Source: Cellulophaga omnivescoria (GTDB taxonomy: Bacteria > Bacteroidota > Bacteroidia > Flavobacteriales > Flavobacteriaceae). From it: a DNA stretch of 46,054 nt. Below are positions 1-9,894 of the stretch, piece by piece (the first letter of the stretch is position 1; the number at the start of each line of letters is the position of its first letter). A model generated the notes under the pieces. That model did not search any database and was not told the origin of the DNA. It saw only the letters and a list, made by a program, of their open reading frames with translations. The stretch lies in assembly GCF_001999725.1 (NCBI RefSeq), contig NZ_MDDP01000012.1:1-46054 (forward strand), written 5' to 3'. The translations under genes were made by a program, and so were the position numbers.

Positions 1-34
1 TAAGGGCTTTATTTATATTTATTGTAATAAAAAA

Positions 35-748
35 CTATTCTTTCATAGAATGATAAACGTTTTGTACGTCATCATCTTCTTCTAATTTTTCTAATAATTT
101 TTCTACCTCGGCAACGTGCTCTTCATTTTCTAGTTCCTTTGTAACTTGTGGTATACGTTCAAAACCAGATGATAAAATTTCAATACCTCTAGATTCTAAT
201 TCTTTTTGTAATGCACCAAAGCTTTCAAAAGGAGCATAAATTAAAATACCATCATCATCTACAAACACTTCTTCTGCTCCAAAATCTATTAATTCTAGTT
301 CTAATTCTTCTGGGTCTATGCCTTCTGCAGGAATTCTAAAATTACAAGTATGGTCAAACATAAACTCTACAGAACCAGATGTTCCTAAGCTACCATTACA
401 TTTATTAAAGTAGCTACGTACATTGGCTACTGTTCTGGTGTTATTGTCCGTAGCAGTTTCTACTAAAATTGCAATACCGTGAGGTGCATAACCTTCAAAA
501 AGCACCTCTTTAAAGTCTCCTAAACTTTTGTCCGAAGCTCTTTTAATAGCGCGCTCCACGTTATCTTTAGGCATATTTACGGACTTTGCGTTTTGAATAA
601 CAGCTCTTAAACGCGCATTAGAGTCAGGATCTGGACCTCCTTCTTTAACAGCCATTACTATGTCTTTACCTATACGAGTAAATGCTTTAGACATTGCAGA
701 CCAACGCTTCATTTTACGTGCCTTTCTAAACTCAAACGCTCTTCCCAT
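35..748 (-). CDS. yebC: YebC/PmpR family transcription or translation regulator
   Basis: The 237-residue product opens with MGRAFEFRKARKMKRW and continues with the family's SMSKAFTRIGKDI region, then the acidic middle (EGYAPHGIAILVE) and an acidic C-terminus. This is the full length and domain order of YebC/TACO1 proteins. The family is described either as DNA-binding regulators or as factors that help ribosomes through difficult peptide stretches, so the exact target here is unknown. The protein should be cytoplasmic. The ATG at 748 gives the conserved MGRAFEFRK start, and a good Bacteroidetes-type promoter lies 33-63 bp upstream. The gene stands alone; its stop is only 34 bp from the window edge and no terminator can be seen in those bases. 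The family call is firm, the molecular role is not. Confidence 0.95.
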   Translation of the reverse strand: MGRAFEFRKARKMKRWSAMSKAFTRIGKDIVMAVKEGGPDPDSNARLRAVIQNAKSVNMPKDNVERAIKRASDKSLGDFKEVLFEGYAPHGIAILVETATDNNTRTVANVRSYFNKCNGSLGTSGSVEFMFDHTCNFRIPAEGIDPEELELELIDFGAEEVFVDDDGILIYAPFESFGALQKELESRGIEILSSGFERIPQVTKELENEEHVAEVEKLLEKLEEDDDVQNVYHSMKE

Positions 749-780
749 AAATTAAAATGCTATAAAAATTAGTATAAAGG

Positions 781-811
781 CAAATTTAATAAAAATTAAG
801 TCCATACCAAA
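781..811 (-). promoter_or_regulatory. Bacteroidetes-type promoter of yebC
   Basis: Read on the minus strand, TTTG (811-808) is followed after 19 bp by TAAATTTG (788-781). This fits the known Bacteroidetes housekeeping pattern TTTG/TAnnTTTG at the usual spacing. The box lies 33 bp before the yebC ATG, giving a predicted leader of about 25-30 nt. It is the cleanest promoter match I found by eye in the window. Confidence 0.55.
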
Positions 812-853
812 TGATGGTTAGTGTTTTACCTAACTAATTTAATTTTTATGCAT

Positions 854-885
854 AAAAAAAGAGCTACTATTAGGTAACTCTCTTT
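854..885 (-). terminator. Rho-independent terminator of the dsbD operon
   Basis: On the minus strand, the stem GAGTTAC/GTAGCTC (861-880, one G-U pair, 6-nt loop) is followed by a run of seven T (860-854). It lies about 25 bp past the stop of the 908-1357 gene, so it probably ends the transcript that carries dsbD and that small gene. Confidence 0.7.
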
Positions 886-907
886 TAGGCTAATTTGTGT
901 GTTCTTT

Positions 908-1357
908 TTATTGTATTGTAAAATCCAAATCTACGTAAGTAGGAGGCAAGCATCTAGAGTCGTCACAAACCATAAACTCTACTTCAGCTACAACAGAAGT
1001 TTTACCTGGTTTAGTTAATTTTATACGTTGTGTAAAACTAGCTTTTTTTTCAAAATAGGTAATTTTCATATTAAATACAGGGTCGTCTACTGTATGTCCC
1101 TTACCTTCTTTAGTTTTACCAATTGTTGTATAGTTATCTCCTGTTTCAAAAATGAAAGCAGTAGCTATTGGTCCGCCTTCAGGTACTACTTGTGAGTATA
1201 AGTGCCAGCCATCATCTATAGTGGCTGTAGCAACTAAATCATACTCTGTAGCAGATATTTTTTTTACTGATGTTTTCCAAGTAACTGGTTCTAATATTTG
1301 TCCGTATGAGCTAATACTTATTGCTAATACAACAATTGCTAAAAAATATTTTTTCAT
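908..1357 (-). CDS. Stand-alone DsbD N-terminal (alpha) domain protein
   Basis: The 149-residue protein has a signal peptide (MKKYFLAIVVLAISISSYGQ) and then a single immunoglobulin-like domain of the DsbD alpha type. It closely matches the N-terminus of the next gene upstream, with ILEPVTWKTSVKKIS here against [15 protein letters not shown] there, WHLYSQ in both, and the same C-terminal cysteine pair in VCDDSRCLPPTY. In DsbD this cysteine pair passes electrons to periplasmic partners. The protein has neither the membrane part nor the thioredoxin domain, so by inference it depends on a DsbD for reduction. It follows dsbD by 46 bp on the same strand and is probably co-transcribed; a terminator follows. 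It looks like a tandem duplication of one domain. The name as a DsbD-domain protein is secure, its separate job is not known. Confidence 0.85.
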   Translation of the reverse strand: MKKYFLAIVVLAISISSYGQILEPVTWKTSVKKISATEYDLVATATIDDGWHLYSQVVPEGGPIATAFIFETGDNYTTIGKTKEGKGHTVDDPVFNMKITYFEKKASFTQRIKLTKPGKTSVVAEVEFMVCDDSRCLPPTYVDLDFTIQ

Positions 1358-1403
1358 TGTAAATTTTTTAAGTTGTTAGTTAGTATACAAATTGCATACC
1401 ATA

Positions 1404-3386
1404 TTATTTATTTTTAAAGTTAGATACACCTTCTTTTAACCAATTGTGATACTCGGTTACATCTGGTGTGTAAGCAACGGGTTCGTTTAAGTTTTCTTCA
1501 TCATGGCCAATAAGCACATAGTATGGCTGTGCATTAGTGCCATAACGTATTTGTTGTAACTCACTCCATTGTTGCCCTGTATAGCGGAGCTTTTTACCTG
1601 GACGTAATTTAGAGTCAGGAGCTTCTCCTTCAAACTTAATTTTTTCATCAACATATAAAGAAATTAAAACAACATCATTCTTTAACACATTTAAAACATT
1701 GTCTTTTACCCAAACGTTTTGTTCCATTTTTCTACAGTTAACACAAGCGTGACCTGTAAAATCTATCATAACAGGTTTGTTTACTTTTTTAGCGTAAGCT
1801 AACCCTTTTTCATAGTCGTTAAAAGCAAGTATGTTATGTGGTGCCATTAAATGTGCACCTTCTGGTACTTCTTGAGTATGAGTAGCTGTACCACCACCAG
1901 TTTGCATATTACCAACACCATAAGGAGACTCACTATAATGCTGTGGCGGAGGAAAAGCACTAATTAAGTTTAATGGAGCTCCCCATAAACCAGGAATCAT
2001 ATATACTGTTAATGCTAATGTTACTAGACCTAAACTTAATCTGCCTACAGAAATATGTTTTAACGGCGAATCATGAGGTAGTTGTAATTTACCAAATAAG
2101 TATAGTGTTAATGCTCCAAAAACAGCAATCCATATTGCTATAAATACTTCGCGTTCTAGTAAGTGCATTTGTAAAACCATATCTGCGTTAGATAAGAATT
2201 TAAATGCTAAAGCAAGTTCTAAGAATCCTAAAACAACTTTTACAGAGTTTAACCATCCGCCAGATTTAGGTAAAGAATTTAACCAACCTGGGAATGCTGC
2301 AAATAAAGCAAATGGAAGAGCAATTGCTAAAGAGAAACCAAACATACCTACAATTGGGCCTATTTGGCTACCGCCAGAAGCAGCTTGCACTAATAAGGTG
2401 CCAACAATTGGTCCTGTACAAGAGAAAGATACTATAGCTAAAGCTAATGCCATAAAAAATATACCAACCAAACCACCACGGTCTGCTTGTTTGTCTACTT
2501 TATTAGCCCAAGAATTTGGTAGCATAATTTCAAAAGCACCTAAGAAGGATGCAGCAAAAATTAATAATAGTACAAAAAAGATTAAGTTAAACCATACATT
2601 GGTAGATAATGCGTTTAGAGCATCTGCACCAAACACAGCACTGACTATAATACCTAATAATAGGTATATTACAATAATAGATATACCATATATTATTGCA
2701 TTTCGTACACCTTTAGCTTTAGTTTTACTTTGTTTTGTAAAGAAACTAACCGTCATAGGTATCATAGGAAACACACAAGGCGTTAGTAAGGCAGCAAAAC
2801 CAGATAAAAATGCAATAAAGAAGATAGAGAATAACCCTTTTTCAGAACCTTCTTTTTCTTTAGATTCTTTGCTAGTATTAGCTTCGTTTTTTTTAGCTTC
2901 TGTTGTTGCAGGGGCTTTTTCTGCTTTTATATTAAATACGATGTCTTTGTAAGTAGGAGGTAAGCATTGCGAGTCATTACAAACCATATAGTTTACTTCT
3001 CCTTTAACTACAGATAACTCTTTGTTTACAAGTTTTATACGTTGTTTAAATGTTGCGGAGTTTTCAAAATATTTAACCATCATATTATCAAAAGCAGGTT
3101 CTGGAGCAGAATGTCCTTCTTCTTCAGATGGTGAGTCTACTAATGTATAGTCCTCACTTTCAACAAAAGTAAATTCAGTAGCAACTGGTCCGCCTTCTTC
3201 TAAATGCTGAGAATATAAATGCCATGAAGCATCTATAGTTGCTTTCATGACTAAATCGTATTCTGTATCAGAAATTTTTTCTACAGATGTAGACCAACTT
3301 ACTGGGTCTAAGATCTGTGCTTTTACTGTACTGCTAAAAGCAGTAGTAAAAATAACTAGTAGGAAATAAAAAGTACGTTTATTCAA
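1404..3386 (-). CDS. dsbD: Thiol:disulfide interchange protein DsbD
   Basis: This inner-membrane protein carries electrons from cytoplasmic thioredoxin to the periplasm. In order it has a signal peptide ([23 protein letters not shown]), an N-terminal alpha domain with the [12 protein letters not shown] cysteine pair, a linker rich in K and E, a membrane domain of about eight helices with the redox cysteines in [10 protein letters not shown] and FSCTGPIVG, and a C-terminal thioredoxin-like domain with the motif CVNC. All expected cysteines are present. The open frame reaches TTG 3431, but that adds 15 residues before the signal peptide. I prefer the TTG at 3386, which gives a compact signal peptide and a protein of 660 residues. 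The small alpha-domain paralogue lies directly downstream, and a TlpA-like protein, a plausible client, lies upstream. Confidence 0.9.
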   Translation of the reverse strand: MNKRTFYFLLVIFTTAFSSTVKAQILDPVSWSTSVEKISDTEYDLVMKATIDASWHLYSQHLEEGGPVATEFTFVESEDYTLVDSPSEEEGHSAPEPAFDNMMVKYFENSATFKQRIKLVNKELSVVKGEVNYMVCNDSQCLPPTYKDIVFNIKAEKAPATTEAKKNEANTSKESKEKEGSEKGLFSIFFIAFLSGFAALLTPCVFPMIPMTVSFFTKQSKTKAKGVRNAIIYGISIIVIYLLLGIIVSAVFGADALNALSTNVWFNLIFFVLLLIFAASFLGAFEIMLPNSWANKVDKQADRGGLVGIFFMALALAIVSFSCTGPIVGTLLVQAASGGSQIGPIVGMFGFSLAIALPFALFAAFPGWLNSLPKSGGWLNSVKVVLGFLELALAFKFLSNADMVLQMHLLEREVFIAIWIAVFGALTLYLFGKLQLPHDSPLKHISVGRLSLGLVTLALTVYMIPGLWGAPLNLISAFPPPQHYSESPYGVGNMQTGGGTATHTQEVPEGAHLMAPHNILAFNDYEKGLAYAKKVNKPVMIDFTGHACVNCRKMEQNVWVKDNVLNVLKNDVVLISLYVDEKIKFEGEAPDSKLRPGKKLRYTGQQWSELQQIRYGTNAQPYYVLIGHDEENLNEPVAYTPDVTEYHNWLKEGVSNFKNK

Positions 3387-3552
3387 AATATAATATTTAT
3401 GGATATATAATATAAGACGTAAAAATAACAAAGAACCCTTACTTTAATGTTGTTAAAATTGGTTAATATTTTAAAGTTAAGTTTACGCTTTCTTAATATA
3501 TGAGTAGATTATAAGTGGTTTGGGTGATAAAAAAATAAAAATATTGAATAAA

Positions 3553-3587
3553 AAAAATCATCTTGATAAATTACCAAGATGATTTTT
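3553..3587 (-). terminator. Rho-independent terminator of the M16-TlpA operon
   Basis: A perfect 13-bp stem (AAAAATCATCTTG at 3553-3565, complement at 3575-3587) encloses a 9-nt loop. On the minus strand it ends in a run of T. It lies 28 bp beyond the stop of the TlpA-like gene and about 165 bp before dsbD, so it separates the two transcription units. Confidence 0.75.
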
Positions 3588-3614
3588 ATATTTTAAATTG
3601 TATAGTTTACTGTA

Positions 3615-4991
3615 TTATAACAGGCTATTTAAAACTTCTTTTAACTTAGGGTCAGATGGTCTAGGAGCATTTGCATTTACAATATTACCTTCTGTATCTA
3701 ATAATATAAATTTAGGAATACCTTGTATAACATAGTCTTGTATAAAATCAGATTCAAAATTATTATCAGCAATTAATTGTATGCCGCCTAATTCTTTATC
3801 AATAACCATTTGTTTCCATTTATTATAGGCATCTGGTCTATCTACAGAGATGCTAACAAACTCTATGTTTTTGTTATGATATGCTTCTTCTGTTTCTTTT
3901 AAAGCAGGTATTTCTGCCAAACAAGGTCCGCACCAAGTAGCCCAAACATCTATATACACATATTTACCTTTTAAATCTTCTAAAGAAGTTTTACCACCAG
4001 CGTGATTTTCATAACCAACAAACTTAGGAGAAGGATTGCCTTTTTCTACTGCTTTTAATTTAGTATAATAATCTTTAACTGTCTTGTTTATCTCTTCATC
4101 TGTAGATGCAGAGATAAAGGTGTTATAGTACTCGTCTAACTTATCTGTAATAGTAATACCAAAAATAGCATCTTTTAATAAGCCATTTCTAATAGCATCA
4201 GATTCTATTGGAGCAACAGTTTTAAGCATAGCTAAGTCAAAAGAAATACTGTCTTTTTCTGCCTTTTTAGTTGCAATTTTACTGTAGTGGGCAGTTACCA
4301 AAGATTTATAAGCACTAGAGTTGCTAAAATCTTTGTCATTAGTAATGTCTATAGCGTCTAGCTCTGCTAAAAAGTTGTCAGAAACTTTAAACTCTGGTTT
4401 TTTAGCATAGTGTTGGTGGTATCTTTCATAGTTAGATAAATTTACTAGGTAACTGTAATTATTATCGTTCTTTTGAGTTGTTTTAAATGCTTCTGTTAAA
4501 CCTTCTGTATTATCTACTAAAGAGTTTAATGCCTTTTTTTGAGAAGTCATTTCTTCCTTAAAAGCTGCCTCATCTAAAGTATATGGATTGGTGTCACTTT
4601 TAAAAGTAGCTTCTTTTTCTTTTTTTGCTTTAAAAAAGCTGTTTTCTGTAGAACCATTGCCAGTTATAACAATACTTTTGTTAAAATCTGTAGCATCTGC
4701 ATTAAGTGCAATATTAAAACCTTCCTCTAAGTAAATATCGGTTCTGTTTTTATCATTAATAACTGCATAATGCCCTTTTGGATTTGCAATAGTATCTGTA
4801 AAAGTACCATCTGCAGCAATAGTAACTGTATCTATAGCTTTTCTATTGCTAAAACTAGCAATAATTAGCTCTTTACTGCTTGCATTTTTAATTTTTCCTG
4901 TAACTACAGCATAGTCTACAGGAGTAGATTCTGTTTTACAAGAGGCTAAGCTAATTACAGCTAAACCAAACGCATAAATTGATTTTTTCAT
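3615..4991 (-). CDS. TlpA-like thioredoxin-fold lipoprotein with DUF4369-type N-terminus
   Basis: The 458-residue product has a lipoprotein signal (MKKSIYAFGLAVISLASC, lipid-bearing Cys18). A beta-rich N-terminal part follows (VTGKIKNASSKELIIA), resembling the DUF4369 domain common in Bacteroidetes, then a helical middle, and a C-terminal TlpA/AhpC-type thioredoxin domain near residue 350 with the active site WATWCGPC. Such proteins act as membrane-anchored periplasmic thiol-disulfide oxidoreductases. The gene starts 3 bp after the stop of the M16 peptidase, so the two form an operon, and DsbD, the usual electron source for TlpA proteins, is the next unit. The domain assignment is firm, the substrate is unknown. 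Confidence 0.88.
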   Translation of the reverse strand: MKKSIYAFGLAVISLASCKTESTPVDYAVVTGKIKNASSKELIIASFSNRKAIDTVTIAADGTFTDTIANPKGHYAVINDKNRTDIYLEEGFNIALNADATDFNKSIVITGNGSTENSFFKAKKEKEATFKSDTNPYTLDEAAFKEEMTSQKKALNSLVDNTEGLTEAFKTTQKNDNNYSYLVNLSNYERYHQHYAKKPEFKVSDNFLAELDAIDITNDKDFSNSSAYKSLVTAHYSKIATKKAEKDSISFDLAMLKTVAPIESDAIRNGLLKDAIFGITITDKLDEYYNTFISASTDEEINKTVKDYYTKLKAVEKGNPSPKFVGYENHAGGKTSLEDLKGKYVYIDVWATWCGPCLAEIPALKETEEAYHNKNIEFVSISVDRPDAYNKWKQMVIDKELGGIQLIADNNFESDFIQDYVIQGIPKFILLDTEGNIVNANAPRPSDPKLKEVLNSLL

Positions 4992-4994
4992 AAG

Positions 4995-7799
4995 TTATTG
5001 TTGTTTAGGTTTGAACGCAATTTCGTAAGTTTTTGCGCCTTTTAATAATGTTTTTGTAAATTTTTGAATGTCTTTAGTAGTAATAGCGCTTATAATGTTT
5101 TCAAAATTCTTAGGATTGTTCATATTATATCCTTCTAAAACATAATTTTGAAGCAAGCTCATATCATAACTATTGTAGTCTTTAGACTCTTTACGTTCTT
5201 TAATAAAGTTGGTTAAAGTTTTGTCTAAATCTGTCTGATTTATTTTTCCGTTAGCTATTTTTTTAATTTCTACGTGAACAATTTTTAATAAATCGTCTAC
5301 TTTATCTGGGTTACAATCAAAACCAACAGAAATACTTCCTTCAGATATTGGTCTTTTAGAAAAGCTTGCACCAGCTCTTGGAGAGTAAGCGCCACCTTCT
5401 GCTTCTCTAACAGTTTCTGTAACCCTTAATTGTAAAATATCTCCTAAAGCACTTGCTAAAATAGCATTCTTTAAGCTGTATTTCATCTCGTTTTTGTAGC
5501 CAACTCTAACAGATCCTTTTTCATCTTCCATTTTTAAGAAGATATCTTTGTCTATAGCATTGCTTGTCCAAACTATAGGGTCTACTTTGTAATTTTCTTT
5601 ACTAGTATTGGCTGAAATACTTGCAATATATTTTGCTAGCAATGGTTTTAATGCATCTTTTTTAACATCACCAACAACAAAAAATGTAAAATCAGCAGCA
5701 TTCTTAAACCTGTCTAGGTAAACAGCTTTCATTTTATTAAAAGTAACATCTTCCATATATGCTTTATCCATAAGACGAACTTTAGGATTGTTGTTACCGT
5801 ACAACGTAACAGTAACACTGTCTTGCATTTTAGAATTTATGTCTTTGCTTTTACGAGCCAAATAGTTGGTAATGTTACCTTGTAATACCTTATAAGCATC
5901 TTCATCAAACCTTGGTTTTTCAAAACGTAAATAAACCATTTGTAGCATAGTTTCTACATCTTTAGTTGTAGATGAGCCACTAATACTTTCTGTTAAATCT
6001 GATAAGTTAATACTTGTGTTTGCAGTTTTACCAGCCAATACTTTTGGTAACTCTGTGGCAGAAAAATCTCCCAAGCCAGACATTTGTACTATGTTACCCA
6101 TAATATTAGCAGAAGGTAAATCTTCTGTAGCTAATAAAGAAGTACCACCATAGCTTGTAGCTACTAGTTTAACATCGTTTTTATTTTTGTCTGCAAATTT
6201 GTAATACACTTTAACACCATTACTTAGTGTAAAAATTGTAGCTCCTGTTTCTTTGTTTTCTTCTTCAGATACAACACTGCCTACTGTAATATTTACATCA
6301 GATATTAATGTTTTGCCACTAAATTTATCTGTATAAGCAGTTAACTCACTGTTATTTTCAGATGCATTGATAATAACAAGTCCTTCTTCTTTTGTAAGGT
6401 TGTTTTTTCCTTTAACACCAGTAACACTTAATGTTCTGTTTTCTTTAGAGTAAAGAGCTTTAAGGGTATTATTAAAATCTTCTTTAGTGACAGATGAAAA
6501 TATTGCTTGTACAATTTTATATTCTTCTGCAATAGGAGTAATAGTTTGTTTAGATAAGTAATTGGCTTGTATAGACTTTATTAATTGGCCGTGAGGTGTA
6601 TCTTCTTCCTTACTAATAGCATTTTCATAATAGTTTGCGTATTGTTTTTTTATACGATCTATTTCACCATCTGTAAATCCAAATTTTAAAGCTCTGTTAA
6701 CCTCATTCATTACTGTTTTAAAAGCTTCTTGTTGTTTACCTGGCTTTGGGGTAATATCAATAGATAAATCATTATTAAGTTTTGCTTTTTCTGTAAACCT
6801 AACTCTTGCGGCTAAAAAAGGAGCATCTGGTTGTTGTTGTATCTCACCAAGTCTAGTAGACACCATAGATGTTGCTATATTTCTTAAAAGAGATGTTTTA
6901 AGGTCCCCAATAGTTTGCTCTTTAATTTTTTTAGAGTGATTAATGCTAAAACTAATATTTGCTGTAGATACTTCTTCATCCATAGCAATGTTATAAAGCA
7001 TTTCTTTATTTCCAGGTATTTCTACATAAAAGCGTTCTTTAGGGTTTTTAACAGCTGGTATTTTAGAAAATTTATCTTTTATTTTTTGTTCAATTTCATC
7101 TACGTTAATATCACCAACAATTGCAATAGCTTGTAAATCTGTACGGTACCAATCATGGTAAAAATCTCTTAAGGCTTTGTACTCAAAATTCTCTACAATA
7201 TTCATTAAGCCAATAGGCAACCTTTTGCTGTATTTAGAGTTGTTAAACACAACAGGTAAAGATTGTTGCAAAATTCTCATTCTACCATTTTGGCGTGTTC
7301 TCCATTCTTCTTTAATAACACCACGTTCTGCATCAATCTCCTCATCTGTAAGTAATAGGTAGTTAGACCAATCATGTAATACCAATAAACAAGTATCTAT
7401 TAGCCCATCTTTAGTAGGTATATTGTCCATATTATATACAGTCTCATCAAAACTTGTGTATGCATTAATATCTCTGCCAAAAACAGCTCCGTGTTTTTGT
7501 AATGTGTTTAAAATACCTTTTTCTTCAAAGTTTTTTGTACCGTTAAAGGCCATATGTTCTAAAAAGTGAGCTAAACCTTGTTGGTTATCGTTTTCTAGTA
7601 TAGAGCCCACATTTTGTATAATGTAGTAACTGGCTACGCCTTTGGTAACATCTGTACTGTAAATGTAATAAGTCATACCATTTGGTAAAACACCTTTCTT
7701 AAATTTGGTGTTCACAGGTAACGGCTGGTTTAAATCTAGTTGCTGGGCATAAACACCTAAGCATAGAAATAAACAGAGTAATGTTGTAATTTTTTTCAT
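4995..7799 (-). CDS. M16 (pitrilysin/insulinase) family zinc peptidase
   Basis: The 934-residue protein begins with a signal peptide (MKKITTLLCLFLCLGVYA) and has the inverted zinc motif HFLEH (His78, Glu81, His82). Glu158 in DAERGVIKEEW lies 76 residues after His82, exactly where the third zinc ligand of M16 peptidases is expected. The N-terminal half therefore carries the active site. The second half (from about residue 500) repeats the M16 fold without a zinc motif, as in two-domain family members. The protein should act in the periplasm or at the outer membrane on peptides that fit its chamber. It is the first gene of the operon with the TlpA-like lipoprotein (3-bp gap). The substrate is unknown; a link to redox folding of exported proteins is only suggested by the neighbours. 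Confidence 0.93.
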   Translation of the reverse strand: MKKITTLLCLFLCLGVYAQQLDLNQPLPVNTKFKKGVLPNGMTYYIYSTDVTKGVASYYIIQNVGSILENDNQQGLAHFLEHMAFNGTKNFEEKGILNTLQKHGAVFGRDINAYTSFDETVYNMDNIPTKDGLIDTCLLVLHDWSNYLLLTDEEIDAERGVIKEEWRTRQNGRMRILQQSLPVVFNNSKYSKRLPIGLMNIVENFEYKALRDFYHDWYRTDLQAIAIVGDINVDEIEQKIKDKFSKIPAVKNPKERFYVEIPGNKEMLYNIAMDEEVSTANISFSINHSKKIKEQTIGDLKTSLLRNIATSMVSTRLGEIQQQPDAPFLAARVRFTEKAKLNNDLSIDITPKPGKQQEAFKTVMNEVNRALKFGFTDGEIDRIKKQYANYYENAISKEEDTPHGQLIKSIQANYLSKQTITPIAEEYKIVQAIFSSVTKEDFNNTLKALYSKENRTLSVTGVKGKNNLTKEEGLVIINASENNSELTAYTDKFSGKTLISDVNITVGSVVSEEENKETGATIFTLSNGVKVYYKFADKNKNDVKLVATSYGGTSLLATEDLPSANIMGNIVQMSGLGDFSATELPKVLAGKTANTSINLSDLTESISGSSTTKDVETMLQMVYLRFEKPRFDEDAYKVLQGNITNYLARKSKDINSKMQDSVTVTLYGNNNPKVRLMDKAYMEDVTFNKMKAVYLDRFKNAADFTFFVVGDVKKDALKPLLAKYIASISANTSKENYKVDPIVWTSNAIDKDIFLKMEDEKGSVRVGYKNEMKYSLKNAILASALGDILQLRVTETVREAEGGAYSPRAGASFSKRPISEGSISVGFDCNPDKVDDLLKIVHVEIKKIANGKINQTDLDKTLTNFIKERKESKDYNSYDMSLLQNYVLEGYNMNNPKNFENIISAITTKDIQKFTKTLLKGAKTYEIAFKPKQQ

Positions 7800-8172
7800 T
7801 TTAAAATTTTGTTAGTTTTTTGTGAGTTTTAGTAATAGACGTAGGTAAAATGCATAACCCTTATTGCTATACTGTTAAATAAATGGTAAAATGTTTATCT
7901 GTTTACTGCAGTATGCCTGTAATTTTAAAGATATTTTTACTGCTGTAATAGTGTTTTTACGAGCTTAAATTACAAGTAGATAGTTCTTATTTTTTAACTA
8001 TAAAATCATTCTTAATTAATTGTATTAACATATTTTTTAATTTTTTTATGATTAAAAATTCTAAATTAGTGACTTCTGTTATTTAAAAAATACCAAACAA
8101 AAAAACAATATAAGAGTATAAACAGAAGCTCTAAATGTTGTAAACAACCAAATTAACTTAAACTAAAATAAT
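7800..8172. other. 373-bp divergent intergenic region with a repeated near-palindrome
   Basis: This gap separates the divergent M16 and GMC genes and holds no convincing gene. A 12-mer TTTACTGCAGTA (7902-7913), whose last 10 bases form a perfect palindrome, recurs 34 bp later as TTTACTGCTGTA (7936-7947). The rest is very AT-rich. I found no exact TTTG/TAnnTTTG promoter on either strand. The repeats are candidate operator half-sites. Confidence 0.4.
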
Positions 8173-9891
8173 ATGCAGATAATAGAATCTTCAACTATGT
8201 ACGATGTTATCATAGTTGGTTCTGGTGCTGGTGGAGGTATGGCAACTAAAGTTTTGTCTGAAGCCGGACTAAAAGTTGCTGTAGTAGAAGCAGGTCCTTT
8301 TTTTGATCCCAAAGACCCAAAACAACAAACCCAATTTAAATGGCCTTATGAGTCTCCGCGTAGAGGAGCTAATACCGTTAGAGATTTTGGAGAGTTTGAT
8401 ATGGCTTTGGGTGGATGGAACATAGAAGGAGAGCCGTATACGCAAAAAAATGGATCTAAATTTGCTTGGTTTAGATCTAGAATGCTTGGTGGTAGAACCA
8501 ACCACTGGGGACGTATTTCTTTACGTTTTAGTGAAAGAGATTTTAAACATAAAGATGTAGATGGTTTAGGAGAAAATTGGCCAATTGGTTATGATGATGT
8601 TAAGCCATATTATGATAAAGTAGATAAACTAATTGGTGTTTTTGGATCTAAAGAAGGTTTGGTAAATGAGCCAGACGGGTTTTTCTTGCCAGCACCAAAA
8701 CCTAGATTACATGAATTGTATTACATGGATGGAGCAAAAAAATCTGGTGTTCCTGTAATACCTGCTCGTATGTCTATGGTTACTAAAAAAGTGAATAAAG
8801 ACCGTGGTGTATGTGTCTATTGCGGGCAGTGTGCTAGATCATGCCAATACTATGCAGATTTTTCATCTGGGAGTTGCTTAATTTTTCCGGCACAGAATAA
8901 TGGCGGACAAATAGATTTGTTTGTAAACTCTATGGTTAGAGAAGTAACTACTAATGACGAAGGTAAAGCTACAGGTGTTTTATATATAAATAAAGAAGAC
9001 CGTAAAGAGTACAGACTTAAAGGTAAGGTTGTTGTTATGGCAGCTTCTGCTTGTAGCTCTGCGCGTATCCTTTTAAATTCTAAAAGTAAACAACACCCAG
9101 CAGGTTTAGGTAATAGTAGCGGTTTAATTGGTAAGTACCTACATGATTCTACGGGTTCTAGTAGAGGTGGTTTTATACCGGCATTAATGGACCGTAAAAT
9201 GTATAACGAAGACGGTGTAGGTGGTATGCATGTATATTCTCCTTGGTGGTTAGACAATAAAAAATTAGATTTCCCTAGAGGTTACCATATAGAGGTTTGG
9301 GGAGGTATGGGTATGCCAAACTACGGTTTTGGTTTTAACCCTAATGGTTTTAATGAATACTTTGGAGAAAAAGTTGGGGGCTATGGCAACAGCTTGCGTG
9401 CAGATGTAAAAAAGTATTACGGTGCTACCTTAGGTTTTGGTGGTAGAGGAGAGTCTATTGCCCAAGAAACTAATTACTGTGAAATAGACCCAACCACTGT
9501 AGATGAATATGGTATACCAGTATTACGTTTTAATTATGAGTGGACAGATTATGAGCGTAAACAAGCAAAGCATATGCAAGAAACGTTTGAAGAAATAATT
9601 CATAATATGGGTGGTAAAGTGTTAGGAGATACACCAACTGCAGAGCAAGATTATGGACTTAACAAACCTGGTGAAATTATTCATGAGGTTGGTACAACAC
9701 GTATGGGAGATAATCCAAAAACGTCTGTAGTAAATAAGTATGAACAAATGCATGATGTAGACAACGTTTTTATTGTAGATGCTGGTCCGTTTGTTTCTCA
9801 GGCAGATAAAAATCCAACCTGGACAATTTTAGCATTGGCTTGGAGAACGTCAGATTATATTGTAGAACAGTTTAAACAGCAAAATATCTAA
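8173..9891 (+). CDS. GMC family FAD-dependent dehydrogenase with Fe-S-type cysteine motif
   Basis: The 572-residue protein has the FAD-binding Rossmann motif GSGAGGG near residue 16, the GMC region MLGGRTNHWGR, the C-terminal HEVGTTRMG, and ADKNPTWT, where family members carry active-site residues. It resembles large subunits of gluconate 2-dehydrogenase and related sugar/alcohol dehydrogenases. Between residues 214 and 235 lies CVYCGQCARSC plus a further Cys, a CxxCxxCxxxC arrangement that suggests an iron-sulfur cluster for passing electrons out of FAD. There is no signal peptide; the next gene, 3 bp downstream, is the small subunit with a Tat-type signal, so the pair is probably exported folded as a complex. 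A second ATG at 8197 (MYDVIIVG) is an alternative start. No cytochrome subunit is adjacent, and the sugar or alcohol oxidised cannot be told. Confidence 0.9.
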   Translation: MQIIESSTMYDVIIVGSGAGGGMATKVLSEAGLKVAVVEAGPFFDPKDPKQQTQFKWPYESPRRGANTVRDFGEFDMALGGWNIEGEPYTQKNGSKFAWFRSRMLGGRTNHWGRISLRFSERDFKHKDVDGLGENWPIGYDDVKPYYDKVDKLIGVFGSKEGLVNEPDGFFLPAPKPRLHELYYMDGAKKSGVPVIPARMSMVTKKVNKDRGVCVYCGQCARSCQYYADFSSGSCLIFPAQNNGGQIDLFVNSMVREVTTNDEGKATGVLYINKEDRKEYRLKGKVVVMAASACSSARILLNSKSKQHPAGLGNSSGLIGKYLHDSTGSSRGGFIPALMDRKMYNEDGVGGMHVYSPWWLDNKKLDFPRGYHIEVWGGMGMPNYGFGFNPNGFNEYFGEKVGGYGNSLRADVKKYYGATLGFGGRGESIAQETNYCEIDPTTVDEYGIPVLRFNYEWTDYERKQAKHMQETFEEIIHNMGGKVLGDTPTAEQDYGLNKPGEIIHEVGTTRMGDNPKTSVVNKYEQMHDVDNVFIVDAGPFVSQADKNPTWTILALAWRTSDYIVEQFKQQNI

Positions 9892-9894
9892 GTT

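Noticed and set aside
2398-2952. 184-residue open frame on the plus strand inside dsbD
   Set aside because: It is antisense to the conserved DsbD membrane domain, has no recognisable motif, and arises from the codon composition of the hydrophobic gene.
8850-9257. 135-residue minus-strand open frame inside the GMC gene
   Set aside because: It is antisense to conserved GMC sequence and shows no domain or upstream signal.
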